A DNA stretch of 64,000 bases from Paenibacillus solani (GTDB taxonomy: Bacteria; Bacillota; Bacilli; Paenibacillales; Paenibacillaceae). Positions 26,668-36,137 of the stretch are shown one piece after another. A program made the translations under genes and the position numbers. The stretch covers positions 28,683 to 92,682 of the forward strand of contig NZ_LIUT01000006.1 of assembly GCF_001277345.1 (NCBI RefSeq), given 5' to 3'. How positions within the stretch are numbered: position 1 is the first letter of the stretch; every line of letters starts with the position of its first letter. Under the pieces are notes generated by a model. The model made no database searches and was not told the DNA's origin. It saw nothing but the letters and a program-made list of their open reading frames with translations.

Positions 26668-26698
26668 GTAAAAAGGTGTTACGGATTTTTCACTATAG
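26668..26698 (+). pseudogene. 3' remnant of a paralogue of the 120-residue protein at 13591
   Basis: AAAAGGTGTTACGGATTTTT and the following CACTATAG match the end of the gene at 13591 (KKGVTDFSL then stop) with one missing G and a few substitutions. It is followed, as there, by a GCGACC hairpin. The rest of 26448-26667 shows no convincing coding match to that gene. Confidence 0.45.
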
Positions 26699-26730
26699 GG
26701 GTTTGACTACCCTCCATACATTCAATAAAG

Positions 26731-26757
26731 AAGCGACCGTGATCGGTCGCTTTTTGT
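26731..26757 (+). terminator. Terminator of the GCGACC family, copy 5
   Basis: AAGCGACCG (26731-26739) pairs with CGGTCGCTT (26744-26752) around TGAT, followed by a T-run. Confidence 0.9.
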
Positions 26758-26907
26758 GTACCAGCCCGATGCAATTCGGAAACAAGGGTTGTTACGTATA
26801 TATGGCTGAGCGGGCTTCGTTCAGTCGTGCGGCTATTTCGTCAAGCGGGCAAAGATTTTTCGAAGAAGATAGATCACCTTTCTTTGTTCAATGAATCTTC
26901 ATTACCC

Positions 26908-26923
26908 TGTGCTTTTAATCACA
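26908..26923. promoter_or_regulatory. FNR-like box before the decayed DUF438 gene
   Basis: TGTGCTTTTAATCACA fits the FNR/CRP-family palindrome TGTGA-N6-TCACA with one mismatch. It lies 88 nt before the start codon, the same place as in the intact paralogue at 50729. Confidence 0.6.
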
Positions 26924-27011
26924 ATCCGTGGAGCATGAGGATGCTAGTTTAGAGATGTAAACAAGATAGAGCTTAATCTTTATATATTCAAACAAAACAG
27001 AGGTGATGAAC

Positions 27012-28252
27012 ATGAGTGAATTAATTATAACCGTGAGGAAGGAATTTCTGCTCATCGAACTGCCCGTCTACATTTGCTCAAGGAAATCATTAAAGAGCTG
27101 CACCATGGAAAAAGCGTGGTGGAAGTAAAGTCAAAATTCAACTAAGCCGTAGGCGAAATATCGGTTGATGAAATTTCGGAGCTGGAGCAAGTGCTGATGC
27201 AGGAGGAAGGAATACCGGTAACCGAAGTACAGCGACTGTGCAGCGTGCATGCTGCGGTATTCAAAGGTTCCATCCAAGACATTCACAGAGCACATAAACC
27301 TGAAGAGCAGCCTGGACATCCTCTGTTTACCTTTAAGATGGAGAACCAGGAAATCGATCGACTGGCAAACTTCAAAATCGCACTGCATCTGGATCAGTTT
27401 CTTAAGGATCAAGGAGAGGCAAATCGCCTCAAATTGCTGGAGGATTTCAGTCTCCTCTATGATGTAGATAAACACTACAGCTGGAAAGAAAATTTGCTGT
27501 TTCCTTTTCTCGAAAAATACGGAATTTTTGGACCGACCAAGGTGATGTGGGCAGTAGATGACGGTATCCGAATGGGCATAAAAGAAGTGAAATCCAAACT
27601 TACTCATTTTGAGGGCCAAGCCGAGATCGTAGTGGATCTGGCCAGACGCGTCTTAAACGAAGTTACAGAAATGATCTATAAAGAGGAACATATCTTATTA
27701 CCTATGGCTCTGGAAAAGTTGACGGAGGATGAATGGCTTCAAATTGCTGCCCAAAGCGAAGAGGTCGGTTATTGCTTAATTGCGCCCGATCAACAATGGA
27801 ATCCTGAAAGAGCAGCTGAGCCTGGCGCAGATCAGGGAATGGCGTCTTCTCCGCTGCAAGAGGGATATATCCGAATGAGTACAGGCATTTTATCGGTCAA
27901 ACAGATGGAATCCATTTTGAATCATTTACCGGTCGACCTAACCTTTATCGATGAAAATGATATCGTTCGATATTTTTCCCAGGGAAAAGAACGAATCTTC
28001 GTTCGTACCAAAGCGGTGATCGGCCGAAGTGTTCAGAACTGCCATCCTCCGCAAAGCGTTCACGTCGTCAATCAGCTGCTTGCTGATTTCAAAGCAGGTG
28101 TCAAAGATGCAGAAGATTTCTGGATCCCGGTTAAAGATAAATTCGTCTACATTCGTTATTTTGCCGTAAGGGATGAAGAAGGGAACTATTTAGGCACGCT
28201 GGAATTCACTCAAAACATTAAGCCGATTCAGGAACTCACAGGTCAAAAATGA
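27012..28252 (+). pseudogene. Decayed DUF438/hemerythrin/PAS paralogue
   Basis: A diverged copy of the intact gene at 50835, alignable along its whole length including the promoter. It starts at ATG 27012 but loses one base in codon 6 (TTAATTATAACC against TTAATTAATAACC). It also carries a nonsense codon at 27143-27145, where the paralogue has CAA (FNQAVGE). From 27191 the frame is open to 28252 and encodes the hemerythrin-like part and a PAS-type sensor (VDLTFIDENDIVRYFSQGKERIF). An internal GTG at 27191 could give a truncated 353-residue product with no good RBS. Probably non-functional, or reduced to the C-terminal part. Confidence 0.85.
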
Positions 28253-28348
28253 ATACTCTCTCCGTAAGTTTATAGAAAACATCCTGACCAACGCGAACCG
28301 GCGAATTGTAGTTTCGAGCAGCCACGCTTCGCCTTCATACATACTAAA

Positions 28349-28600
28349 AGGGGCTGTCCCAAAAGTCATCGTAGATGACTGAGACACGGCCCCTTTTTTC
28401 ATTTAGTCAAACATAAAGAAACCGCTTTTTGATAAAATGGAGGTATCACCCAATCATAAACCAAAACGAGACGGTTTCTTTGTACATTCATCGCGTCGTT
28501 GTACGGTTGGAGCCTTTATCGGTGATGGCGGAGCTAAAGTGACCAAAAAGGGAGTTCGCTGGATTAGTGAACTGTTCAAATAAACTCAGAAAGGCGCTAG
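28349..28600 (+). mobile_element. Possible insertion-sequence end or decayed element
   Basis: GGGGCTGTCCCAAAAGTC at 28350 looks like the terminal repeat of IS1182-like and related elements. It also forms a terminator-like hairpin with GACACGGCCCC and TTTTTT (to 28397). Downstream, AAAGAAACCG and CGGTTTCTTT are inverted around 28411-28478. No transposase frame could be recognised. It fills the gap after the decayed DUF438 gene. Confidence 0.3.
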
Positions 28601-28603
28601 ATC

Positions 28604-29074
28604 ATGAACTCGATATCTTATCGGAAATCCGTGGCATGGGGCAAAGCACTAGGCAGTTTACTGTTTGTACTGACCTGTCTATTCCTGCTGTATGCCGCTT
28701 TTTTTATGGATACTTCCTTTATTCGCAAGTTTTTTTGTATCACATCAGCCATAATAGGGATTCCGTTCTTTGGAGGATATTTTGTAGTCAGCTTGCCAAA
28801 GGCGCTTAGATCAGACACGCAGCTGCTAACATACGATCAACGTTCCGTTTCTGACAATACGCGGACTGTAGCCTGGACGGAGATTGCAGGTATCAGCTAT
28901 AGCGGCCCATCCATTCGGAAGTGGCTGTTTCCGAAGTTTCCTGTGCTGATTTTTCATTTGAAAAACAGAGAGATCTGGACCGTGAACACGTATTATTTGT
29001 TGACCGATACCGAAATTCAGTCTGTCATGAAGCGCCTGCGGGGGCTGATCAGTCGTAATGGAAAGGATTATTGA
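28604..29074 (+). CDS. STM3941/DUF5381-like membrane protein
   Basis: 156 residues with two N-terminal membrane helices (about 14-34 and 40-62), then a PH-like beta domain (WTEIAGISYSGPSIRKWLFPKFPVLIFHLKNR) and a final helix (LLTDTEIQSVMKRLRGLI). The pattern matches small proteins annotated as the STM3941 family, whose function is unknown. The start has a weak site (AGAAAGG). Confidence 0.65.
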   Translation: MNSISYRKSVAWGKALGSLLFVLTCLFLLYAAFFMDTSFIRKFFCITSAIIGIPFFGGYFVVSLPKALRSDTQLLTYDQRSVSDNTRTVAWTEIAGISYSGPSIRKWLFPKFPVLIFHLKNREIWTVNTYYLLTDTEIQSVMKRLRGLISRNGKDY

Positions 29075-29161
29075 CAGACCTTTTACCGTGCATTACAATA
29101 CAAGGCAAGTTAGATATGATATGGGGAGGAGGCAGTTAAGGGGTTATTTTATACAGCAAAT

Positions 29162-29175
29162 TGAAAGCGTTTCCA
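29162..29175. promoter_or_regulatory. Perfect cre site (CcpA) upstream of the large SLH protein
   Basis: TGAAAGCGTTTCCA agrees with the cre consensus TGWAARCGYTWNCW at every position. It lies 93 nt before the start codon, so carbon catabolite control of the surface protein is likely. Confidence 0.75.
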
Positions 29176-29268
29176 GTTATGAAGTTGTTGCTGCTTAATG
29201 ATCCTGTTTGTTGCATTTACTAATTATTAATATCAGAAGACGAATCCACTGATGCGAGGAGTGTTCAT

Positions 29269-32200
29269 GTGAAAAGGTCTAAAATAAAAGCTTTGCTCAT
29301 CCTGGGACTATGTTTTTCGATAATTTTGGGAGCGTTCCCAGTTTTGATTACTGCAGCAGATGGCGATAGTCCGCAAGCAATTCCGGTTCCTTTGGTCAAC
29401 TCAAGTTTTGATATGGAGGTAACAGGCCAAATCCCGGGATGGTCTGTTGATCCTGGGACATCGGCTTTTGGCAGTGCGACTCTCAGCTCTGAATACACAA
29501 GAAGCGGAAATAGCAGTCTTCTATTCCATGATAAAACGAATGGAGCTGCACCGACGGGCCATTTTAGAGTTCTAAGTGATACGATCCCTGTCCAAACGAA
29601 CGATACGGTTACGTTCTCTACTTACGTATATAAAGAATCGGCAGCGGATCAGACGGCTCAAATTCAGCCTGTTATTCACTTCTATTCTGATGACACTGAA
29701 ATAACACCAAACGCATTCTCAACGAGCTATCCGAAGGACAATGTTCCTGTGGGGGCATGGACACCTATTGTGGTTGAAGCGAACATATCGGATGCCAGAA
29801 TTACACATGTCAGAGTGGGATTATACTCAGGCTTTCCGAGCCTGACGAAGCTATATGTTGATGATGCGGTTGTGACTATTAACTCGAATCCCGTTCAACT
29901 TGCCAATCCGGGCTTCGAAGATCCCATGTTCAACCCTGGGATTCCAGGCTGGGCCATATCAGGGACGGGTACGGCAGAAGTGAGCACAGCACAAGCGAAA
30001 AGTGCACCGGGCAGCCTTCACATAAGTAGCAATTCAGCCGCGGATCCACTGCTCGTAGAAAGCGGTATGTTCAGTGTGAATGCCGGGGAGAAACTAAATG
30101 TCTCCTTTGAACTTCTTCCGGTCGCATTGGCTTCGGGCTTTGAACAGCAAATTTATTACTATGATGCCAATGATGCGCCAGCAGGGAATATGGAGAAGGC
30201 CAGCTACGTCATTGATCAAGATATGGCAGCGAATGAATGGAATACACTTTCGGCACCATACATAATCCCAGAAGGTGCAGTCAAAGCAAAAATTGTATTT
30301 AGTTCTGGAAATAGCAGCAATTCTGAGGTATTCATTGATGATGTTTCCATAACGAAGGAAATGATCGTTACAGAGCCGCAAGAGCCCATTGTTAGCTTAT
30401 TGAAAAATCCATCTTTTGATTTGCCGTATGAAAGCAACATGGCGATACCGGGTTGGACAAAAGTTGGAAGCGGCATAGCAGAGTTAAGTCAGACGCATGC
30501 GAAAAGCACACCTAACAGCCTTTACTTTCTGGATAACTCTACTACGACATCATTACGTGTAGACAGTGATGCGTTCAATGTAACGTCAGGTGATAAGCTG
30601 TCCATAGCTTTCGAGTTGTATCCTGTGGAACTGTCTCATAGTCTTGTTCAACAGATTTATTATTATGACGAGAATGATAAGCCCGTAGGGAGCGCACAAC
30701 AAACCTTCTATGTTACCAAGCCTGCAGCTGGAAGAATTACGGTTGAGGCTAATCAATGGAATTCTTTGATGGTAGAATCGCTTGTTCCGGAAGAGGCGGT
30801 AACAGCAAGAATTGCTTTTAACTCCGGAGGAGTCAGCACATCTGAAGTATATATTGACGATGTAGCCGTATCAGCCGAACAATCAGAGGGGCCTGAACAA
30901 GAAATATCGGATGATATCGTAAATCCGGGATTTGAGGAAGAACTCGTAGGCGGCGCCATTCCTGGCTGGAGTCTTGGCTTCGGAAAAGGCGAGTTTAGCA
31001 TCAGCAGCGAAGTTAAGTTTAATGGAGAAAAAAGCCTCTATTTCAAAGACGCTTCGACGTCAGACGCTTTAAAGGTAATGAGCAATAAGGTAACCGCTAC
31101 ACCTGATCATTCCATTATTGTTTCTGCACAGGTGTATGTGCTGCAGCAGACACATAATATCGTTGCACAGGTCTACTACTATGATGAGAATGATAAGCAA
31201 CTTAAGGCAGATGAAGCTCTCTTCTCAAATGTATCGCTGGGCAGTAATAGATGGTCCACGATGAGGCTGTATTCAGAAGCACCCGCTAATGCCAAATATT
31301 TAAGAATATTCCTGTACTCTGGTGAAATCAGCCTGACGGAGGCTTACTTCGATGATATATCCATTGAGAGACTGGCTCACGAGGCTCCTCTGGATCGTCA
31401 ATATGAAGCGCCGCAAGTATTGGGCGATATGGTGAATGTAAATTTAGGGCAAGCAGGCGCTGTGCAAAGGAATGCGGATGGGGATAATGAAGCTTATTTT
31501 GTTACGAACGGAAAGCCGGGAAGCTTCTTTGCCGTTGACGGTGAGACCGGTGCTTTGAAGTTCCAGCAGGTCATTCCGAACACGGTTGCAACCTGGGCAA
31601 TGACAATCGGTTCAGATAAGAATGTTTATTTTGCAGGTACAGAGGATGGCATTTTATACCGGTATATACCGACGGAACAAAGAATCGAGAATCTTGGCTA
31701 TAATGGCCTGGACAGCTGGACATGGGATCTGGAAGCGATCGATTACATTATAGATGAAGGAAAAGATCATTCAGATCCTGAAAATATCGGCATTAAGGTA
31801 TATGGCGGCACGTTCGATCAATCGGCGGGCGGCAAGGTGTACGAATATGACACGGTAACCAAGCAGTTCCGGCAATACGGTGTTGTTGACCCTGGCCAGC
31901 AATATGTGCGCGGAATTGCAGTTGACGACAAATATATTTATGCAGGACTCGGTACTACTCGCAAGTTGTTCAAAATTGATCGCATTACCGGCGAAAAAAC
32001 AGAGATCCATATTCCAGGCTACTCTGGAGCAACAGAGACGATCGCTGATGTGTTTGTGCATGGCGGCAAGCTGTTTGTCTCGGTAAGTACCATTAACATG
32101 GTGGTTATGGATCTGGAAACGCTTGAAATTGAAAGCACATTCCAGTACAGCAATATGATTTCTGAGCCTTCTCCCTTCAATTCGAATTTGATTTATTACA

Positions 32201-34857
32201 AGTACTTAACGAAGTTCTATCAATATGATATAAGCACAAAGACATCGACAGAAATTGAACTGCCTTTCCCTCTGCCTGATACCACCCGTGTGAAGGATAT
32301 GGCGTGGGTCCAATTAAAGAGCGGTGAAAAAGCGGGCAAGACCGTTTTAGCGATGATTACTCAATACGGGGAGTACGTATTAATAGATCCATCTGATAAA
32401 TGGATGAAGTTTGTTGAACTTGACATTGACTCTAACCCGGTTAATATTCAATCACTTCAGACAGGCTTTGACGGCCGGCTCTATATGGGCGGTTATCAGC
32501 GTGGCATGAGCATCTATAATCCGTTTACGTCCAATATTGACGTTAGCATTTCGTCCTTCGCACAGCCAGAAGGTATCGGTTTCTTGAATGATAAGGCATA
32601 TTTCGGCACTTATGTATCTGCCATTATGTACAGCTATGATCCGACCAAGGAAGTGATGTTAAACCAGAATCCTGAATTGGAGTTTGATATTGCGCATCAG
32701 GATCGTCCTTTTGCCATCACATCCGGGGACAATAAGCTGTTCGTAGGAACGGTGCCGGACTATGGATTCCTTGGCGGCGCGCTTGTTATTTATGATGAAG
32801 CAACAGATGTATGGACCCAGTATGACCACACAGAGGTTGTTAAAGATCATAGTATTATTGGGCTGGCGTATAAGGACGGCTTACTATATGGAAGCACGAC
32901 TCAGTGGGGTGGCTTAGGCATTGATCCTTCTGAAGATGAGGCCAAAATATTTGTTTGGGATGTTGCCAGAGGTCAAAAGATTGATGAGTACACGTTGAAT
33001 GGAATCGACATTGATGAAGCGCCGCGCATGATTGGAGGCCTGTCGTTTGGTCCCGATGGATTGCTATGGGGCGTAGTAGACGGCACGATATTTGCTCTGG
33101 ATGTGGATACGAAGCAAGTTGTAAAGAGCAGGCTTATCCGTCCGAGTATGTACAACTCCAGCAAATGGATGCCATATGAGCTGCATTGGTCCCCCGAGGG
33201 ACTGTTATATACAACATTGGCACGTAAAGTTGTAGCTATTGATCCGGATACACTGCAGTATAAGATGGTTGTTGATACGTTCGTCAACAGCATGACGCTG
33301 GGCATCGACGGCAGTATTTATTATGCACCGAATGCAGGTACATCTCTGTCCAGAATTGCTATTCCTCAAACTGATGCTACATTGTCATCCTTGACGATTG
33401 ACGGAACAGGCATTAGCGGCTTCTCGCCGGGGATACTGAACTACAAGCAGAAGGCTTCGTCGTCTGCGGTTGTAGCTGCTGTTCCGACGCAAGCGGGCGC
33501 TGTAGTTACTATTGAAGATCAACGTCAAGCATCGGGCAAAACGATCATTCATGTCCTTGGTACAGATGGAGTGTCGAAGCTTGCTTATACGATTACCTGG
33601 GAAAATACAGATCCGGTAACACCAAATCCAACACCAGTTAATCCACCTACACCACCAGTCACGAATCCAACACCAGTTGCGCCACCAGTGCCACCAGTCA
33701 CGAATCCAGCACCAGTTACACCACCGACACCTGCAGTTCGTAAAGAACAAATGGTAGTTACGGAACAGCAGTTGAAGCAAGCTGGGGGCAATGCCGTTAT
33801 CCAATTTAATGACGGCGTTACGGAAGTGCTTCTTCCAATCCATTCAGCCGAACTTATGAAAAATGGTCAAATTACGCTTGTAAAAGGTGACGTTAAAGCT
33901 ATTCTGACATCTGCTGCATTAGCAGAGATGGCAGGCCAGTATGGTGACACAGATACAGTTCAGATCGCTGTTCAAGTTTCCATCATGGAAGCTGCTGATA
34001 AATCAGCAGTTCATAATAAAGTGAAGCAGCATTCTGGTAATGCCGGAATGAAGCCGGCAGGCGGCTTCGTCGTACTGAATACGGCTGTTATAACGGCTGA
34101 TGGTACACGTCATTCCAGCAGCAGTTCAGCAGAACCAATTAAGCTGCAATTTGTTATCGGAGCGAAACAAGACGCAGGGCTGATGGGGATTTATTCGCTC
34201 ACTGATGATGGCAGAGCCGTATATATTGGAGGAACACGAAATGGTGATGTCCTTGAGGCCCGGGTTTACCCGCCCGGCACTTATGCAATGTTAAGCTATG
34301 AACACTCTTATGAAGATGTTGCTGCCGGACACTGGGCTCATGACGCAATTGCTGTTCTGTCAGCCAAGCACATCATGAAAGGTTTATCGGATACAAGCTT
34401 TGGCCCGTCGGATACATTGACGCGTGCACAGTTTATTACGATGCTAGTTCGAGCATTCGGCATTAGTGAGGGCGTTGATGAGGGCAGAAGCTTTAGCGAT
34501 ATAGATGCTAATGCGTGGTACTATGATGCTGTTCAAGCAGCATCCAAAGCCGGCCTGGTTGAAGGTACGGGCGGTGATCGTTTCGATCCGAATGGAGCAA
34601 TTACGCGTGAGCAAATGGCTGTTATGCTTACTCGTGCATGGGAAGCGACAAATGGGGAGCTGGCAACCGGGTCGGATCTGTCGGTCTTCAAAGATCAAGG
34701 TAGCATTAGCGACTGGGCAGCTCGAGCAATGAGCATTGCAGTTGACCAGAAGTGGATGCAGGGGAAAGGCGATGGAGTTCTTGCGCCTAAGAGCCTGGCG
34801 ACCCGCGCGGAGAGCGCGCAAATGCTGTTGAATCTGTTCGCTCACTTGTATAGATAA
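29269..34857 (+). CDS. 1862-residue SLH surface protein with four CBM-like repeats and a beta-propeller
   Basis: Secreted, cell-wall-attached protein. It has a signal peptide (residues 1 to about 29) and four carbohydrate-binding-like sandwiches starting near residues 41, 211, 377 and 549. Each opens with a variant of NPGFE and IPGW and ends with VFIDDVSI-like strands. A beta-propeller runs from about 720 to 1368 with repeated short blades (YIYAGLGTTRKLFKIDR, RLYMGGYQRGMSIYNP). A cadherin-like domain follows (1370-1445), then a proline-rich linker (1446-1493), a further domain, and three SLH repeats (from about 1682, 1742 and 1806; TRAQFITMLVRAF, TREQMAVMLTRAW, TRAESAQMLLNLF). GTG start with GAGGAG. 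No catalytic motif was recognised. It may bind or cleave a polysaccharide at the cell surface, and the perfect cre upstream supports a role in carbon use. Confidence 0.88.
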   Translation: MKRSKIKALLILGLCFSIILGAFPVLITAADGDSPQAIPVPLVNSSFDMEVTGQIPGWSVDPGTSAFGSATLSSEYTRSGNSSLLFHDKTNGAAPTGHFRVLSDTIPVQTNDTVTFSTYVYKESAADQTAQIQPVIHFYSDDTEITPNAFSTSYPKDNVPVGAWTPIVVEANISDARITHVRVGLYSGFPSLTKLYVDDAVVTINSNPVQLANPGFEDPMFNPGIPGWAISGTGTAEVSTAQAKSAPGSLHISSNSAADPLLVESGMFSVNAGEKLNVSFELLPVALASGFEQQIYYYDANDAPAGNMEKASYVIDQDMAANEWNTLSAPYIIPEGAVKAKIVFSSGNSSNSEVFIDDVSITKEMIVTEPQEPIVSLLKNPSFDLPYESNMAIPGWTKVGSGIAELSQTHAKSTPNSLYFLDNSTTTSLRVDSDAFNVTSGDKLSIAFELYPVELSHSLVQQIYYYDENDKPVGSAQQTFYVTKPAAGRITVEANQWNSLMVESLVPEEAVTARIAFNSGGVSTSEVYIDDVAVSAEQSEGPEQEISDDIVNPGFEEELVGGAIPGWSLGFGKGEFSISSEVKFNGEKSLYFKDASTSDALKVMSNKVTATPDHSIIVSAQVYVLQQTHNIVAQVYYYDENDKQLKADEALFSNVSLGSNRWSTMRLYSEAPANAKYLRIFLYSGEISLTEAYFDDISIERLAHEAPLDRQYEAPQVLGDMVNVNLGQAGAVQRNADGDNEAYFVTNGKPGSFFAVDGETGALKFQQVIPNTVATWAMTIGSDKNVYFAGTEDGILYRYIPTEQRIENLGYNGLDSWTWDLEAIDYIIDEGKDHSDPENIGIKVYGGTFDQSAGGKVYEYDTVTKQFRQYGVVDPGQQYVRGIAVDDKYIYAGLGTTRKLFKIDRITGEKTEIHIPGYSGATETIADVFVHGGKLFVSVSTINMVVMDLETLEIESTFQYSNMISEPSPFNSNLIYYKYLTKFYQYDISTKTSTEIELPFPLPDTTRVKDMAWVQLKSGEKAGKTVLAMITQYGEYVLIDPSDKWMKFVELDIDSNPVNIQSLQTGFDGRLYMGGYQRGMSIYNPFTSNIDVSISSFAQPEGIGFLNDKAYFGTYVSAIMYSYDPTKEVMLNQNPELEFDIAHQDRPFAITSGDNKLFVGTVPDYGFLGGALVIYDEATDVWTQYDHTEVVKDHSIIGLAYKDGLLYGSTTQWGGLGIDPSEDEAKIFVWDVARGQKIDEYTLNGIDIDEAPRMIGGLSFGPDGLLWGVVDGTIFALDVDTKQVVKSRLIRPSMYNSSKWMPYELHWSPEGLLYTTLARKVVAIDPDTLQYKMVVDTFVNSMTLGIDGSIYYAPNAGTSLSRIAIPQTDATLSSLTIDGTGISGFSPGILNYKQKASSSAVVAAVPTQAGAVVTIEDQRQASGKTIIHVLGTDGVSKLAYTITWENTDPVTPNPTPVNPPTPPVTNPTPVAPPVPPVTNPAPVTPPTPAVRKEQMVVTEQQLKQAGGNAVIQFNDGVTEVLLPIHSAELMKNGQITLVKGDVKAILTSAALAEMAGQYGDTDTVQIAVQVSIMEAADKSAVHNKVKQHSGNAGMKPAGGFVVLNTAVITADGTRHSSSSSAEPIKLQFVIGAKQDAGLMGIYSLTDDGRAVYIGGTRNGDVLEARVYPPGTYAMLSYEHSYEDVAAGHWAHDAIAVLSAKHIMKGLSDTSFGPSDTLTRAQFITMLVRAFGISEGVDEGRSFSDIDANAWYYDAVQAASKAGLVEGTGGDRFDPNGAITREQMAVMLTRAWEATNGELATGSDLSVFKDQGSISDWAARAMSIAVDQKWMQGKGDGVLAPKSLATRAESAQMLLNLFAHLYR

Positions 34858-34863
34858 AGAGAG

Positions 34864-34908
34864 AAGTCCTTGTTGCCACAATAATGCGGCAACAAGGACT
34901 TTCTTTTG
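34864..34908 (+). terminator. Terminator after the large SLH gene
   Basis: AAGTCCTTGTTGCC (34864-34877) pairs perfectly with GGCAACAAGGACTT (34888-34901), then TCTTTTG. Confidence 0.93.
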
Positions 34909-35127
34909 CTCAGCCATATATACAGTTAGAAGCAAGGTAGGCCCTAGAATAATGAAGACAAATATAATGAAGAGATATTATGGATGTGCCGCACGATTAT
35001 GTATGCCATACCGATTATTGATTTCTTTCTAACCATGGTGATATAAATCTGCCGAACTTTTTTTCAACAATCTTAATGAACAATTTTTCTACAATATATT
35101 GGGTAACATTTCTCAGTATTCTCCACT

Positions 35128-35155
35128 CCCTCAGCGGTTTGCTGAGGGTTTTTTT
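35128..35155 (+). terminator. Orphan intrinsic terminator
   Basis: CCCTCAGC (35128-35135) pairs with GCTGAGGG (35141-35148) around GGTTT, followed by seven T. No ORF lies between this and the previous terminator at 34908, so it may end a short non-coding RNA from 34910-35155. I see no clear promoter for one. Confidence 0.8.
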
Positions 35156-35227
35156 GTGTTTCGATCACACGATTTCATACGCTGCTTATCGTTCAAATCG
35201 GAGCCGATGTGATGTTTCTCATATATG

Positions 35228-35256
35228 TGGACTCATTTATAAGAAATAATTATACT
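35228..35256 (+). promoter_or_regulatory. Possible promoter of the acetyltransferase leader
   Basis: TGGACT (35228-35233), a 17-nt spacer and TATACT (35251-35256). The leader would run about 290 nt to 35552. It contains a strong Shine-Dalgarno (AAGGAGGT at 35279) before a TTG-started 10-codon ORF (35296-35328) and two NikR-like sites. Confidence 0.4.
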
Positions 35257-35315
35257 AATACAATGTGCAAAAACGAACAAGGAGGTCATACGTCATTGCT
35301 CAGTCATGCCTCTTG

Positions 35316-35343
35316 GTGTTACGAATGAATCGAAAAGTAGCAC
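35316..35343. promoter_or_regulatory. NikR-like operator 1
   Basis: GTGTTAC (35316-35322), 14 nt, then GTAGCAC (35337-35343). It is an inverted repeat of the same form as the sites at 35473 and 36971. An extra half-site, GTAACACG, follows at 35349-35356. Confidence 0.6.
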
Positions 35344-35472
35344 AATCAGTAACACGCTCCAATATGCTCTGGCATATTTGAACCTTTGATGTGGGTTGAG
35401 CTCACTTCCGTGGAAGTAGATATCAATTGATTATTTCAGATAAACGGCTCAGCAGCATCTGGTTGTAGCATC

Positions 35473-35500
35473 GTGTTACTTTTGAGCATGGATGTAACAC
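35473..35500. promoter_or_regulatory. NikR-like operator 2
   Basis: GTGTTAC (35473-35479), 14 nt, GTAACAC (35494-35500), a perfect inverted repeat that extends to C and G flanks. It ends 51 nt before the acetyltransferase start. A TTGAGC hexamer inside the spacer could be a -35, in which case binding would repress. Confidence 0.72.
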
Positions 35501-35551
35501 GAATAAGAATACATATTTGCAATAGAAGTTGATAGGAAGGAGGAATTCCAC

Positions 35552-36085
35552 ATGAGCTTATGTTTGGAGAAGTACGTGATAAGAGAAATTGAATTAAATG
35601 AGCTGCCCGCGGCCATGAATTTCGTGATGGAGATTGTAAGAGAGGTCTTTCCTATGCTGGACCCGAATGGGCTGCCTCCCGATATGGTAGCTTTTGAAGA
35701 GATTTATTATAAATCAAATACAGCTGCCTTTCTTGCGGCATTCGACCGAGAAGGTGCCATTGCTGCTACCATAGCTTTTCTGCCTTACGATGATCGGATT
35801 CCAGACATTAAAGGCAACTACTCGATAGAGACCACGGCAGAGTTGGTCAAATGTTATGTTAAGCCGGAGCTGAGGCAGCAGGGGCTTGGAACCGAGTTGG
35901 TCAAAAGATTACTTCCGATCGCTCGCAACAAGGGATATGAAACCATGTATTTACATACACATCGATTCTTGCCAGGGGCCGTATCCTTCTGGGAGAAACA
36001 AGGGTTCGAATTCCGGCTGGAGCCGTTTGATTCTTTTGAAACCGTACACATGGACAAGAAGCTGGCTTTAGCTCAGGGAGGTTAA
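35552..36085 (+). CDS. GNAT-family N-acetyltransferase
   Basis: 177 residues of the Gcn5-related fold. The acetyl-CoA-binding motif A reads VKCYVKPELRQQGLGTELVK (about 98-117), and a C-terminal LPGAVSFWEKQGF strand-helix matches motif B. AAGGAGGA precedes the ATG. It lies directly downstream of two NikR-like sites and 52 nt upstream of a methyltransferase, in front of the nickel transporter, so it probably belongs to the nickel response. Its substrate is unknown; a small metal-binding molecule or an amino acid are guesses. Confidence 0.82.
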   Translation: MSLCLEKYVIREIELNELPAAMNFVMEIVREVFPMLDPNGLPPDMVAFEEIYYKSNTAAFLAAFDREGAIAATIAFLPYDDRIPDIKGNYSIETTAELVKCYVKPELRQQGLGTELVKRLLPIARNKGYETMYLHTHRFLPGAVSFWEKQGFEFRLEPFDSFETVHMDKKLALAQGG

Positions 36086-36137
36086 TCCTGAGAATCATTA
36101 TGAACATTACATCATTGTAGGATGAAGGTGAGGCACG

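Noticed and set aside
26559..26894. Open frame of 111 codons after the FAD oxidoreductase
   Set aside because: It runs through a strong terminator hairpin, lacks an RBS and overlaps the remnant of the 13591-type gene in another frame.
33385..33843. Minus-strand ORF rich in Trp and Cys inside the SLH gene
   Set aside because: It is the antisense of the proline-rich linker and adjoining domain; low-complexity shadow.
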